A stretch of DNA of 64,000 nucleotides from Chitinophaga oryzae (GTDB taxonomy: Bacteria; Bacteroidota; Bacteroidia; Chitinophagales; Chitinophagaceae): contig NZ_CP051204.2 in assembly GCF_012516375.2 (NCBI RefSeq), positions 8,293,501 to 8,357,500 of the forward strand, written 5' to 3'. A program made the translations under genes and the position numbers. The notes beneath the pieces are model-generated. The model searched no databases, was not told the origin of the DNA, and saw nothing but the letters and a program-made list of their open reading frames with translations. This document shows, piece after piece, positions 1 to 8,364 of this stretch; the first letter of the stretch is position 1, and each line of letters begins with the position of its first letter.

Positions 1-2
1 AC

Positions 3-98
3 TTTTACGCTCCCCCCCAGGCCGATTCCCTCGCGCCCGTCAACGCATTCCTCGAAAAAGATATGTGGCACCTGGTGGAAACCCTCCGCTGGAGATAA
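3..98 (+). CDS. C-terminal fragment of an unidentified protein
   Basis: An open frame enters from the left edge and gives about 31 residues before a TAA stop. The fragment contains a Pro-rich start, then a predicted amphipathic stretch, and ends in Glu-Thr-Leu-Arg-Trp-Arg. It has no lipobox, membrane segment or recognisable motif. The frame ends a few bases before a good promoter for the next gene, which fits a genuine gene end. The fragment is too short for a family assignment. Confidence 0.5.
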   Translation, partial: FYAPPQADSLAPVNAFLEKDMWHLVETLRWR

Positions 99-111
99 GC
101 CGGCAATCTCG

Positions 112-120
112 TAACTTTGT
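112..120 (+). promoter_or_regulatory. Bacteroidota -7 promoter element upstream of the DUF3109 gene
   Basis: TAACTTTGT matches the Bacteroidota -7 consensus TAnnTTTG. Transcription would begin near base 127, so the upstream in-frame TTG/ATG-like codons cannot be the start and the ATG at 174 is favoured. A -33 element is not obvious. Confidence 0.55.
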
Positions 121-173
121 GGTCTTTAAATGCTTGTTGGTCCTCATCAGGACCGGCAAAAGACTATAATCAG

Positions 174-740
174 ATGATTATCATTGACGATAAATATATT
201 AGTGACGAATTGGTGGAAGAGCAGTTTGTATGCAATCTGTCAGCCTGCAAAGGCGCCTGCTGCGTAGCCGGCGACTGCGGCGCCCCCCTGGACAAGGACG
301 AGACTAAAATCCTGAAAAAAATCTACCCGAAAATCAAATCCTACCTCCGGCAGGAAGGCATCGAAGAAATTGAACGTACCGGCACCAACACCACCGATAA
401 AGAATACGGATACGTGACGCCCATCGTGAACAATGGCATTTGCGCCTACGCCACCATCGACGATCATGGCATCGTAGGATGCGGCATCGAGAAAGCATAC
501 AACGACGGCGTGGTGGACTATAAAAAACCCATCTCCTGCCACCTCTATCCCATCCGGATCACAAAATACGAGTCGTTCGAAGCAGTCAACTACGACCGCT
601 GGGATATCTGCAAACCCGCCTGCAAAAACGGCCGCTCCCTGAAAGTACCGGTGTACCGATTCCTGAAAGAGGCCATTACCAGAAAATACGGCACGGAATT
701 TTATGAAGTGCTGGATAAAATTGCCACCAAGAAATACTAA
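174..740 (+). CDS. DUF3109 family cysteine-rich protein
   Basis: The 188-residue protein has an N-terminal cysteine cluster (Cys20, 25, 29, 30 and 35, in the order CNLSACKGACC then GDC) and later cysteines in ISCHLYP and ICKPACKNG. This resembles DUF3109 and the related YkgJ-like putative metal or Fe-S binding proteins; the biochemical role is unknown. There is no signal peptide, so it is probably cytoplasmic. The start was placed at the ATG because the protein then begins MIIIDDKYIS and because the promoter element lies just upstream. A small AT-rich inverted repeat separates it from lutB. The family call is from memory of the cysteine pattern; the function remains open. Confidence 0.8.
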   Translation: MIIIDDKYISDELVEEQFVCNLSACKGACCVAGDCGAPLDKDETKILKKIYPKIKSYLRQEGIEEIERTGTNTTDKEYGYVTPIVNNGICAYATIDDHGIVGCGIEKAYNDGVVDYKKPISCHLYPIRITKYESFEAVNYDRWDICKPACKNGRSLKVPVYRFLKEAITRKYGTEFYEVLDKIATKKY

Positions 741-767
741 ACCGGATTATTTGGTTATTGGGTTATT

Positions 768-792
768 TAATCATTTGATGACTAAATGATTA
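768..792. repeat. Small AT-rich inverted repeat between DUF3109 gene and lutB
   Basis: TAATCATTT and AAATGATTA are perfect complements around a 7-base loop. The bases just before it (TTATTTGGTTATT) recur next to larger palindromes near 19.67, 30.2 and 57.64 kb, so this may be a minor relative of that family. It could act as a weak terminator for the upstream gene. Confidence 0.45.
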
Positions 793-819
793 TATTTATC
801 AAGGAATTATCGTTTGCTT

Positions 820-2196
820 ATGCATCAAACAGCCTCCACTTTTCTCGAAGCAAGTGAAAAAAAAGCGACAGATCTTGGTCACCGCCAGACGATCAACTTC
901 AATATAGGAAAATACAACGCTGCTGTAAAAGTCGGCAAACAGCAGTTTGCCGATCTGCCGGTGGCGCGTGAACGGGCCAAGAATATCAAGTGGAGAGCGA
1001 TCGAACACCTGGACAACCATCTTGAGGAGTTCGAAATGAATTTCACCAAACGTGGCGGTAAAGTAATCTGGGCGGAAACAGCGGAACAGGTGCAGCAGGA
1101 AATCCTCGCCATCTGCCAGGCCAAACAATGCAAAAGCATTGTCAAAAGCAAGTCCATGGCCACCGAGGAAGTACATCTCAACGACTTTCTGGCGCAACAT
1201 AACATCGAATGCGTGGAAACCGACCTGGGAGAATACATTCAGCAGCTGGACGGTGAGCCGCCTTATCATATCGTAACACCGGCCATGCATAAGAGCAAGG
1301 AAGACGTGGCCCGCCTCTTTGCGGAAAAGCTGGGCACTCCTCCCGACCTCACCCCCGAACAGCTGACACTCGTAGCCCGCGAAAAACTCAGACAAAAATA
1401 CCTTGAAGCTGAAATAGGCATCACCGGTGCCAACTTCATCCTGGCCGACACCGGCTCCGTAGCCGTTACGGAAAATGAAGGCAATGCCCGGCTCAGCACC
1501 GCTTTCCCGAAAACACATATCGTGTTGGTGGGCATTGAGAAAGTACTGCCCTCTGTGGCAGACCTGGCGCTGTTCTGGCCACTGCTGGCCACCTATGGTA
1601 CCGGCCAGCAGGTAACTGCATACAACAGCATCTTCAGCGGTCCACGCCAGGAAGGGGAAACAGACGGCCCGGAAGAAATGTACGTGATCCTGATGGACAA
1701 CGGCCGCACCAACATCCTCCAGGATACCGCCGCCCGCGAAAGTCTTTACTGCATCCGTTGCGGCTCCTGCCTCAACGCCTGCCCTGTCTATAAAAACATC
1801 GGCGGCCATAGCTACGCTACCACCTACAGCGGCCCTATCGGCTCTGTCATCACGCCGCATCTCAAAGGGATGGACAACTACATGCACCTCAGCTTCGCGT
1901 CCTCCCTCTGCGGTAATTGCACAGAAGTATGCCCCGTACGTATCAACCTGCATGAACTGCTGCTCCACAACCGTCAAAAGGCGGTAGAGGAAAACCATAC
2001 CTCCGGCGGCGAGAAGTTTGCGTGGTTCGTATGGAAACAGGGATGTACCAGCCGCAAAATGATGAATATGGCCAGTGGTAAAATGAAGAATTTCTTCTTC
2101 CGCAAATTCTTCGCAAAAAGCTGGGGGGAAAACCGGGACCTTCCGGTGTTTGCAGCCAAATCCTTTAACCAGCAGTGGAAGGAACGTAAAAGTTAA
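820..2196 (+). CDS. lutB: LutB/LldF family iron-sulfur L-lactate utilisation protein
   Basis: LutB is the Fe-S electron-transfer subunit of the LutABC L-lactate oxidation complex, which acts on the cytoplasmic side. The 458-residue protein has an N-terminal LUD domain (about residues 60-295, including ADTGSVAVTENEGN) and then two Cys clusters. The first is CxxCxxCxxxCP at about 311-322 and the second is CGNCTEVCP at about 364-372, as expected for two 4Fe-4S centres. A basic tail follows. The ATG start gives MHQTAST; an in-frame TTG six bases earlier is less likely. No lutA or lutC is adjacent: the upstream neighbour is a DUF3109 gene and the downstream neighbour is convergent. It therefore looks like an orphan, or its partners are elsewhere. 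Family assignment is strong. Confidence 0.9.
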   Translation: MHQTASTFLEASEKKATDLGHRQTINFNIGKYNAAVKVGKQQFADLPVARERAKNIKWRAIEHLDNHLEEFEMNFTKRGGKVIWAETAEQVQQEILAICQAKQCKSIVKSKSMATEEVHLNDFLAQHNIECVETDLGEYIQQLDGEPPYHIVTPAMHKSKEDVARLFAEKLGTPPDLTPEQLTLVAREKLRQKYLEAEIGITGANFILADTGSVAVTENEGNARLSTAFPKTHIVLVGIEKVLPSVADLALFWPLLATYGTGQQVTAYNSIFSGPRQEGETDGPEEMYVILMDNGRTNILQDTAARESLYCIRCGSCLNACPVYKNIGGHSYATTYSGPIGSVITPHLKGMDNYMHLSFASSLCGNCTEVCPVRINLHELLLHNRQKAVEENHTSGGEKFAWFVWKQGCTSRKMMNMASGKMKNFFFRKFFAKSWGENRDLPVFAAKSFNQQWKERKS

Positions 2197-2206
2197 AGCT
2201 GTTCTT

Positions 2207-3445
2207 TTACTGGTCTGCTTTTTTTCTGAAGATGATTTCCAATGTAACATTGGCGGGCTTCCCGTCTGCAGCAGGCTTCCACGCCGGGCCTTCTTTCACG
2301 ACCCTGACAGCTTCGGCATCACAAGCAGCATTCAGGCTTTGGATCACTTTAATGTCCTGCAGCGTGCTGTCCGGCATAACGGTAAACCCTATACGTACAA
2401 TGCCATTAAATCCTCCGGGGTTAGCGGTATGTTCGAGAAGATATTGCTCGTAAGCCACGCGGCCGTTGACAGGCGCAGGCTGCGTATCCGGTTTCCGGCC
2501 TTTGTTTCCCTTGCGTCTCGTTTCACTGTCAACATTAACCCCTGCTACTTTACCCTCTAAAGCATAGCTCATCTGTTCGTCCCGGGGAATGTTCCGGGTG
2601 AGGGAATCGTTCCGCACGGGCGCTGCTTTCCTGGCGCGGGCAGCTCCATATCCGGATAACACTACCTCTTCCAGGGCTTTGTTATTATTATAGGCCACGG
2701 CAACAGAATCCTGCCGGCCTGCCGCGATGTCGGCCTGTTGCTTCTCCGCGCTGACAGGCGCCGGAGTGGGTGTAATTACCGGAGCAGACTGTGCTAAAGC
2801 CGGCGGTATGGCTGCGGGTGCCGGTGCAGGCACAACGAAGGCTGCGTTGGGCGGCGATTGTTTTAATGCTCTCCGTTCCAACGGTTTTTCCACCAGTCGT
2901 TCGTCTTTAGCGCTGATATCCGCTGCCGGCTCCATGGTACGGGCCAAAGCGGTGGCCTCGCCCTGTTGGGCAGGAGCCGCTTTTTTATCGTTGCTATCTG
3001 CCGGTTTCAGCTGGGCTATCTCCGGCGCGTCGGCCGGAGCCGGTGCAGGCACTGATGTGTCCAGTACGGGCACTTCAGATGCACGGTCTGCCTGTGCTAT
3101 TTCGGGGGCCTTGTTTTGTGTTTTAAACAGGAACCAGCCGCCGGTGAAGAGCAATAACAGGATGGCCGCTGCTGCCGCCGTACGCGGATATAGCGGACGC
3201 ACTACTGCCATGCTGCGCTGCGACTGCGCCACCCTTCTGGAAAGCCGGTCTGCCAGGTCTTCCTGGTGAACCTGCTGGTCCGGGGCGTGCAGGGCATAAC
3301 CTTCCAGCGCGTCGGCCAGGAACGGGTCATCCAGCGCCTGGCGTTCCAGGGCGTGCATGGCCTTGTCATCCAGCTCCCCGGCCAGATATTGGCGGATCAG
3401 CTCGGCGCTTACGGCAGGTTTGTTATGTGCGTGCTTGTCAGGCAT
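2207..3445 (-). CDS. Membrane anti-sigma-like protein fused to a TonB C-terminal domain, with SusC-like plug segment
   Basis: The 412-residue protein has an N-terminal cytoplasmic helical region (1-75) that resembles anti-sigma domains, including DDPFLADALEGY. One membrane helix lies at about 89-107. A long Pro/Ala-rich periplasmic linker follows, and a TonB C-terminal fold is predicted at about 325-410 (GFNGIVRIGFTVMPD ... AWKPA.DGKPANV). Within the linker, residues 257-305 carry LEEVVLSGYG and ALEGKVAGVNV, which look like the plug-entry signatures of SusC/RagA receptors. Its start overlaps the end of the ECF sigma gene by 8 bases, so the two are probably translationally coupled. Likely role: membrane sensor or anti-sigma factor for that sigma, perhaps contacting an outer-membrane receptor. 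The domain reading is inferred from motifs. Confidence 0.75.
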   Translation of the reverse strand: MPDKHAHNKPAVSAELIRQYLAGELDDKAMHALERQALDDPFLADALEGYALHAPDQQVHQEDLADRLSRRVAQSQRSMAVVRPLYPRTAAAAAILLLLFTGGWFLFKTQNKAPEIAQADRASEVPVLDTSVPAPAPADAPEIAQLKPADSNDKKAAPAQQGEATALARTMEPAADISAKDERLVEKPLERRALKQSPPNAAFVVPAPAPAAIPPALAQSAPVITPTPAPVSAEKQQADIAAGRQDSVAVAYNNNKALEEVVLSGYGAARARKAAPVRNDSLTRNIPRDEQMSYALEGKVAGVNVDSETRRKGNKGRKPDTQPAPVNGRVAYEQYLLEHTANPGGFNGIVRIGFTVMPDSTLQDIKVIQSLNAACDAEAVRVVKEGPAWKPAADGKPANVTLEIIFRKKADQ

Positions 3446-4022
3446 GTTGTTGTTGCTCCATACAAATTTTAAGATTCCGTTTCCCGTTCTGGATATAGCT
3501 TTTCACCTTATTCATTTCATATCCGGTGATAACGGCCACCTCACGGTAGCTTTTTTCTTCCAGGTAAAACAGGTTCACGCTGCGTTTTTGCTCTTCCGGC
3601 AACGTCTCCAGGCATTTTTCCATGGACTGGAGACTGTCTTCCAGCGTGACTTCATGGTCATGATGCGCCAATTCCCCGTTTTCCATAACCGGAGAATTTT
3701 CTTCTATGGTCACCTGAAGGGACTCTTTGTTTTTCATGGACCGCAGCTTCATCAGGCAGTGGTTCCTCGATAAAACATGCAGCCAGCTTTTAAAGTTCTG
3801 TACCTCATGCCGCTTCAGCTTATCAATCAGTTCCTCAAAGATCTGCATGACGGCGTCCTTGCTGCCCTCTTCATCAAAATATTGCAGGCATACGCCATAT
3901 ACCAGGTTCATATAACGCTGGTAGAGGGCAGCCAGCAGCTCCAGACTGCCGGAAGCTTTATACTCCCGGACAAGGTCCGCGTCTGCCGCATCCTGCATGA
4001 TATTTTGCTTGATAAAGGCCAT
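3438..4022 (-). CDS. ECF-type RNA polymerase sigma factor
   Basis: The 194-residue protein has a sigma-70 region 2 in its first half (LYQRYMNLVYGVCLQYF.DEEGSKDAVMQIF, then NFKSWLHVLSRNHCLMKLR). A region 4 helix-turn-helix lies in the second half (LPEEQKRSVNLFYLEEKSYREVA ... MNKVKSYIQNGKRNLK). The acidic stretch between them (about 110-130) is typical of Bacteroidota ECF factors. The ATG at 4022 gives MAFIKQN; a TTG nine bases upstream is less likely. It overlaps the downstream anti-sigma/TonB gene. This is a standard sigma/anti-sigma pair whose regulon is unknown. Confidence 0.9.
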   Translation of the reverse strand: MAFIKQNIMQDAADADLVREYKASGSLELLAALYQRYMNLVYGVCLQYFDEEGSKDAVMQIFEELIDKLKRHEVQNFKSWLHVLSRNHCLMKLRSMKNKESLQVTIEENSPVMENGELAHHDHEVTLEDSLQSMEKCLETLPEEQKRSVNLFYLEEKSYREVAVITGYEMNKVKSYIQNGKRNLKICMEQQQHA

Positions 4023-4075
4023 GAACAACAATACTAGCTATTTTCAGGCAATGGCGCCAATTTTTCTTTAAAAAA

Positions 4076-4108
4076 AGCGGAGGTCATTTCCAGGAAATGA
4101 TCTCCGCT
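4076..4108 (-). terminator. Rho-independent terminator after purH
   Basis: AGCGGAG-n-TCATTTC pairs with GAAATGA-n-CTCCGCT around a three-base loop. On the minus strand a run of seven T residues follows directly. It lies about 25 bases beyond the purH stop. Confidence 0.85.
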
Positions 4109-4133
4109 TTTCAGCCCTTATATTTTCAACGGA

Positions 4134-5648
4134 TTAGTGACGGAAATGACGCATACCGGTCATCACCATTGCCATACCATGTTGTTTGCAGAACTCGATG
4201 GAATCGTTGTCACGAACGGAACCACCCGGCTGTATCACTGCTTCGATACCCTGTTCGTGCGCAATGCGTACGCAATCGTCAAACGGGAAGAAAGCATCAG
4301 AAGCCATCACCGCACCTTTCAACTCAAAGCTGAACTGGCCGGCTTTCTCAATAGCATGGCGCAGCGCATCGATACGGGAAGTCTGGCCACAGCCTTTACC
4401 TATCAGTTGTTTATCTTTTACCAGCGCGATAGCGTTGGATTTCAGGTGTTTGCACACAATGTTGGCGAACTCCAGGTCTGCTTTCTGGGCGGCGGTAGCT
4501 GCCTGTGCGCCCACGTCGTTCCATTCTTTGTAGTTACCGTTATCGTTGTCCTGCAGCAATACGCCGTTCAGCACATTTTTGAACGTGTACTTGCTTTTCA
4601 CCGGTTGCTTCTGCTCCAGGAGGATACGGTTTTTCTTGGTTTGCAGTACCGCCAGCGCTTCAGCGTCAAAGCCCGGAGCGATCAGAATTTCGAAGAAGAT
4701 CTCGTTGATCGATTCAGCTGTGGCTTTATCGATGGTTTGGTTGCACACCAGCACGCCACCGAAAGCGCTTTCCTTATCACCGGCCAGCGCTGCGTCCCAG
4801 GCTTCTTTCAGCGTAGCGCGGGAAGCGATGCCGCATACATTGGTATGCTTGATAACGGCAAAAGTGGTTTCGGTAAATTCCTGTATCAGCTGGCAGGCAG
4901 CGTCTACGTCCACCAGGTTGTTGAAGGAGAGTTCCTTGCCATGCAGTTTGTTGAAGATGTCGTTCAGGTTGCCATAGAAAACACCGCGCTGGTGGGGATT
5001 TTCACCGTAACGGTTCACCTGGCCCTGGGGAACGGACACCTGGAAATAATCTGCAGGTTCGTTGTTCAGGAAATATTGGGAGATGGCCACATCATAGTTG
5101 GCACATACTTCAAAAGCTTTAGCAGCAAAGTTTCTGCGGTCCTGCAGGGAAGTGGCGCCATTGTTTTCTGTCAGCACTTTTTCCAGGTCTGCATACTGGT
5201 CTTTGGAAGCTACGATCACCACATCTTTGTAGTTCTTACCGGCAGCACGGATCAGGGATACGCCGCCGATGTCAATCTTTTCGATGATCGCCTGTTCTTC
5301 GGTCGTGTTTTTCACCGTTTCCTCAAACGGGTACAGGTCTACGATCACGAGGTCAATTTCCGGAATCTCATACTGTTTCAGCTGCTCCAGGTCCTGCGGG
5401 TTTTCGCGGCGGGCCAGGATACCACCAAATACTTTAGGGTGCAGCGTTTTCACACGGCCGCCGAGGATAGACGGGTAAGCGGTCAGATCTTCTACTGCCA
5501 CACATTTTACGCCCTGTTCCTCAATGAATTTTTGGGTACCACCGGTAGAATAGATGGTCACACCTTGTTCACCTAACTTTTTAACAATGTTCTCCAGGTT
5601 ATCTTTATAGAAAACGGAGATCAGCGCTGATTTAATTTGCTTTTGCAT
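4134..5648 (-). CDS. purH: Bifunctional AICAR formyltransferase / IMP cyclohydrolase
   Basis: PurH performs the last two steps of de novo IMP synthesis in the cytoplasm: formyl transfer from 10-formyl-THF to AICAR, and ring closure of FAICAR. The 504-residue length is typical. The N-terminal MGS-like cyclohydrolase domain includes STGGTQKFIEEQ, GGRVKTLHPKVFGGIL and VDLYPFEETV. The AICAR transformylase domain includes RYGENPHQRGVFYG, LSFNNLVDVDAA, IKHTNVCG and ESAFGGVL, and ends in a conserved DDCVRIAHEQGI-like segment. It is monocistronic, with a clear promoter on one side and a terminator on the other. Assignment is secure. Confidence 0.97.
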   Translation of the reverse strand: MQKQIKSALISVFYKDNLENIVKKLGEQGVTIYSTGGTQKFIEEQGVKCVAVEDLTAYPSILGGRVKTLHPKVFGGILARRENPQDLEQLKQYEIPEIDLVIVDLYPFEETVKNTTEEQAIIEKIDIGGVSLIRAAGKNYKDVVIVASKDQYADLEKVLTENNGATSLQDRRNFAAKAFEVCANYDVAISQYFLNNEPADYFQVSVPQGQVNRYGENPHQRGVFYGNLNDIFNKLHGKELSFNNLVDVDAACQLIQEFTETTFAVIKHTNVCGIASRATLKEAWDAALAGDKESAFGGVLVCNQTIDKATAESINEIFFEILIAPGFDAEALAVLQTKKNRILLEQKQPVKSKYTFKNVLNGVLLQDNDNGNYKEWNDVGAQAATAAQKADLEFANIVCKHLKSNAIALVKDKQLIGKGCGQTSRIDALRHAIEKAGQFSFELKGAVMASDAFFPFDDCVRIAHEQGIEAVIQPGGSVRDNDSIEFCKQHGMAMVMTGMRHFRH

Positions 5649-5709
5649 GAATGGAAAACATTAGAAATTTTAATAACATTGGCCCCTGGTCCGGAACCGA
5701 AAAGTTGCG

Positions 5710-5718
5710 CAAAGTTAA
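5710..5718 (-). promoter_or_regulatory. Bacteroidota -7 element for purH
   Basis: Read on the minus strand this is TAACTTTGC, an exact match to TAnnTTTGC, about 60 bases upstream of the purH ATG. A matching -33 element was not clear. Confidence 0.6.
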
Positions 5719-5830
5719 CACGTAACGATCACTTTTCCATTTCCTGCCCTTGTGGAATACCGGGGAAAGGCTCCGGGAGTGGCGTCAGACGGCAAAAAAT
5801 ATTAATTGAGCGCCTGTAAACCGGCGGAGG

Positions 5831-7927
5831 TCAGAACGAAATAATGAATGCGCCTTTCTCCGGGATACTGTGAAAAGGTATGCCGGCAGTGTCGCATTCG
5901 GCCATCCAGCGCCGGATGCGGTAAGGCGGACAGCCTGCGCCGAAAATAACGGTATCTGCTTTGTACCATGCCTGTACCCTGGCCATGTTCATTTTTAAGG
6001 GTCCGTTCAGCAAAAGATAGTCGACCTGCAACGGCTGCAGCGGCGCCCATGCTGGCAGGGTACTGTCCTGTACCGCTACGGTTTTCTGCCCTAGCCGCAG
6101 ATAACGGCCGCGGTGCTGTAAACCGGCCACCGTACCGGGCGTCACGCCCATGGCCGCCCGGGCGGCCAGCAACTGTTTGGCCGGCGGCGTCTTCCAGATG
6201 CTGTCATGTCCGATGAACTGCACCTTTCCCTCCGCTATCACATCCATTGCCGTATAGGCGGGCACGTTATAAATGATCAGCTGCCGCTGTTGCCGGGAAG
6301 TTATATGGCGTAGCGCCTGATTTGCCGCCATCGCCCAGAAGGCGGCCAAAGCCAGCCAGTAGCCGCGGCGGTACTGCCATAAGAGCCATCCTGCGATACC
6401 AGCCATCAGCAGGTAACAACAGCCGGTTTGCCATAAGCTCCACTGCAGGTTCTTTATCATGGCAAATGGTAGTTGTCCCAACCAGGCCACACCGGTGTTC
6501 ATGAGATGAATCAGCCACCAAAGGGCAGCTCCGGCCCATCCTGCCAGGGTGGTGAAAGGCGTCAGCAGCAACAAAAGGACCTCACCATAGATGACAACGG
6601 TGGATAGCGGCACCGCCACCAGGTTGGCCGGCAGAAAATAAACGGGGAACTGGTGAAAGTAGTAGATGGATGCCGGCAGCGTCAGCACCTGCGCGGCAAG
6701 GGAAAGCGCCGTCAGTTGCCATACCGCCCTGGCCCATCGGGAGGAAAGCGGCCATAATGTGCAGATGGCATCATAAAAAAGCAGGATGCTCAGCACCGCC
6801 AGGTACGACAGCTGGAAGCCGGCATCAACGGCCAGCCAGGGCTGACAGCACAGCAACACGAAAGCCGAGGCGGCCAGCATGTTGTAAGTACTGGCTTTTC
6901 TGCCCAGTAACAAACTACCGGTTGTGATACCGGAGAACATCACCGCCGCCCGCAATACTGATGCAGACGCGCCTGTCAGCAGGGCAAAGCCCCATAACAC
7001 GGCCAGCAGTACCACTGCCCGGATAACGTTTGCTGCGCGGCTGGAAGGCAGCCAGCGAAGCAACCATAACAGGGAGCCGTACAACAAAGCCAGGTGCATT
7101 CCTGAAATAGCGATGATATGTACAATACCTGTGTTGCTGTAGGCGGTGACGACTTCAGGGTCCAGGTCCTGGCGGTAACCGATCAGCAAGGCTTCTGCCA
7201 TACCTGCCTCCGGGCCTTTGCCAATATGGGCCTTTAGCTGACCGAGACAAAAATCGCGGGCCCGCAGCAGGAAAAAGGTGAAGTCACGCAGTGGCGGGCG
7301 TGGCAACTGCCGGTAGTCTTCCGCTTTCAGAAATACCTGGTGATACAATTGCTGCGTGGCGCAGTACCGCTGGTAATCGAACCCGCCGGGGTTGCCGCTG
7401 CCGGTGATTTTAACCGGCTTTTTAGCCAGCAATACTACCGCACCGTACACCAAACCCGATGAAGTACTATCCCGGCTAAAATAGGCCAATAAACGCCCTT
7501 CCGACGCCTTCCAGCGCCCCTGCGTGCAGGTAGCAGTGATCGTCAGCAACGTTTTACGGGAACGGGGTTTGTCCTGCAAAGGCGCTGCCACCCTGGCCAA
7601 CCAATACACCTGGCTGTCCGGCGGTGCGGAAAAACACCTGTCGCCCTGCCGGATACCGGCAGAAACCGGCAACAGCGCTCCGCTGCAAAAGAGCAGGATA
7701 AAAACAGGGATGCCTGCCGCCCATGCATAATAATAACGGTATGCAACCGGTAGCCATCGTATGAGCAACAACGCCGAAAAAGCAGACAGGATAAGGATAT
7801 ACAGGTACTGTACTGAAAGCGGGCAGGATAGCTGTATACAGATACCGGCCAGTAACGGAGGCGTTAAACGCAGAAAGGGCGCACGTTTCCAACATGCTGC
7901 AACAAACATGGATGATTCAAATTGCAT
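5831..7927 (-). CDS. comEC: ComEC/Rec2 family DNA-uptake channel protein
   Basis: ComEC is the inner-membrane channel for single-stranded DNA during natural transformation. The 698-residue protein has N-terminal membrane helices and a soluble OB-like DUF4131 segment (about 100-210). The Competence domain (about 230-510) contains GIVHIIAISGMHLALL and many helices. A C-terminal soluble part (about 555-698) ends in SIPEKGAFIISF. That tail corresponds to the metallo-beta-lactamase-like region of larger ComEC proteins, but I see no HxHxDH metal motif, so it is probably a degenerate or shortened version. The gene stands alone. comF and radA occur elsewhere in the window. Whether the cell is transformable cannot be told from this. 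Confidence 0.88.
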   Translation of the reverse strand: MQFESSMFVAACWKRAPFLRLTPPLLAGICIQLSCPLSVQYLYILILSAFSALLLIRWLPVAYRYYYAWAAGIPVFILLFCSGALLPVSAGIRQGDRCFSAPPDSQVYWLARVAAPLQDKPRSRKTLLTITATCTQGRWKASEGRLLAYFSRDSTSSGLVYGAVVLLAKKPVKITGSGNPGGFDYQRYCATQQLYHQVFLKAEDYRQLPRPPLRDFTFFLLRARDFCLGQLKAHIGKGPEAGMAEALLIGYRQDLDPEVVTAYSNTGIVHIIAISGMHLALLYGSLLWLLRWLPSSRAANVIRAVVLLAVLWGFALLTGASASVLRAAVMFSGITTGSLLLGRKASTYNMLAASAFVLLCCQPWLAVDAGFQLSYLAVLSILLFYDAICTLWPLSSRWARAVWQLTALSLAAQVLTLPASIYYFHQFPVYFLPANLVAVPLSTVVIYGEVLLLLLTPFTTLAGWAGAALWWLIHLMNTGVAWLGQLPFAMIKNLQWSLWQTGCCYLLMAGIAGWLLWQYRRGYWLALAAFWAMAANQALRHITSRQQRQLIIYNVPAYTAMDVIAEGKVQFIGHDSIWKTPPAKQLLAARAAMGVTPGTVAGLQHRGRYLRLGQKTVAVQDSTLPAWAPLQPLQVDYLLLNGPLKMNMARVQAWYKADTVIFGAGCPPYRIRRWMAECDTAGIPFHSIPEKGAFIISF

Positions 7928-8250
7928 AAAAAAGGGTCAACTTTTAATGTTCTTACATCCGGAAATCAAACCGTCCAAAAAACGCAAAAACAGCATATCC
8001 GAAAAAGATATGATAACTAGGTAATTTTTGATTCAGGATGTGTTAAGATAATTTAGGTTAACAAAATCGTAATTGTTTAATTAATTAAATATCAATATAA
8101 TAAATATATTAACTTCTCGAATCTGTTATTGATTAGTTAACATCTTCTTTAAATATAATATTATTTGTAAAATGCATTACCGGTCACGCTATTTGTGTCG
8201 TATCAAGATTCAATAGTCGTGTCTTTAATGGTTATTTTGAGGGAAAAGAA
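7928..8250. other. A+T-rich gene-free spacer upstream of comEC
   Basis: There is no convincing coding frame on either strand. The middle is extremely A+T-rich (runs such as TTAATTAATTAAATATC). It should hold the comEC promoter, but I could not pick a good consensus match. Hairpins at its right end are listed separately. Confidence 0.5.
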
Positions 8251-8251
8251 G

Positions 8252-8273
8252 GAGCCTGATCTTTATCAGGCTC
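8252..8273 (+). terminator. Orphan hairpin resembling a plus-strand terminator
   Basis: GAGCCTGAT pairs perfectly with ATCAGGCTC around CTTT, followed by TGTTATTTTAT. No plus-strand gene ends nearby, so it would terminate an unrecognised short transcript or back up the neighbouring carB terminator. Confidence 0.5.
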
Positions 8274-8315
8274 TGTTATTTTATAGCTGTCACACTTAAA
8301 AGATAAAACAAAAAA

Positions 8316-8345
8316 GCCCGTCAACACAATATTGACGGGCTTTTG
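8316..8345 (-). terminator. Bidirectional Rho-independent terminator after carB
   Basis: GCCCGTCAA pairs with TTGACGGGC. It is flanked by an A-run on the left and TTTTGTTTTT on the right, so it can work on both strands. It lies about 20 bases beyond the carB stop. Confidence 0.9.
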
Positions 8346-8364
8346 TTTTTATGTTGCGACCTGT

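Noticed and set aside
799..2250. Minus-strand frame opposite lutB
   Set aside because: Antisense to a clear LutB coding region, with no motif and no promoter.
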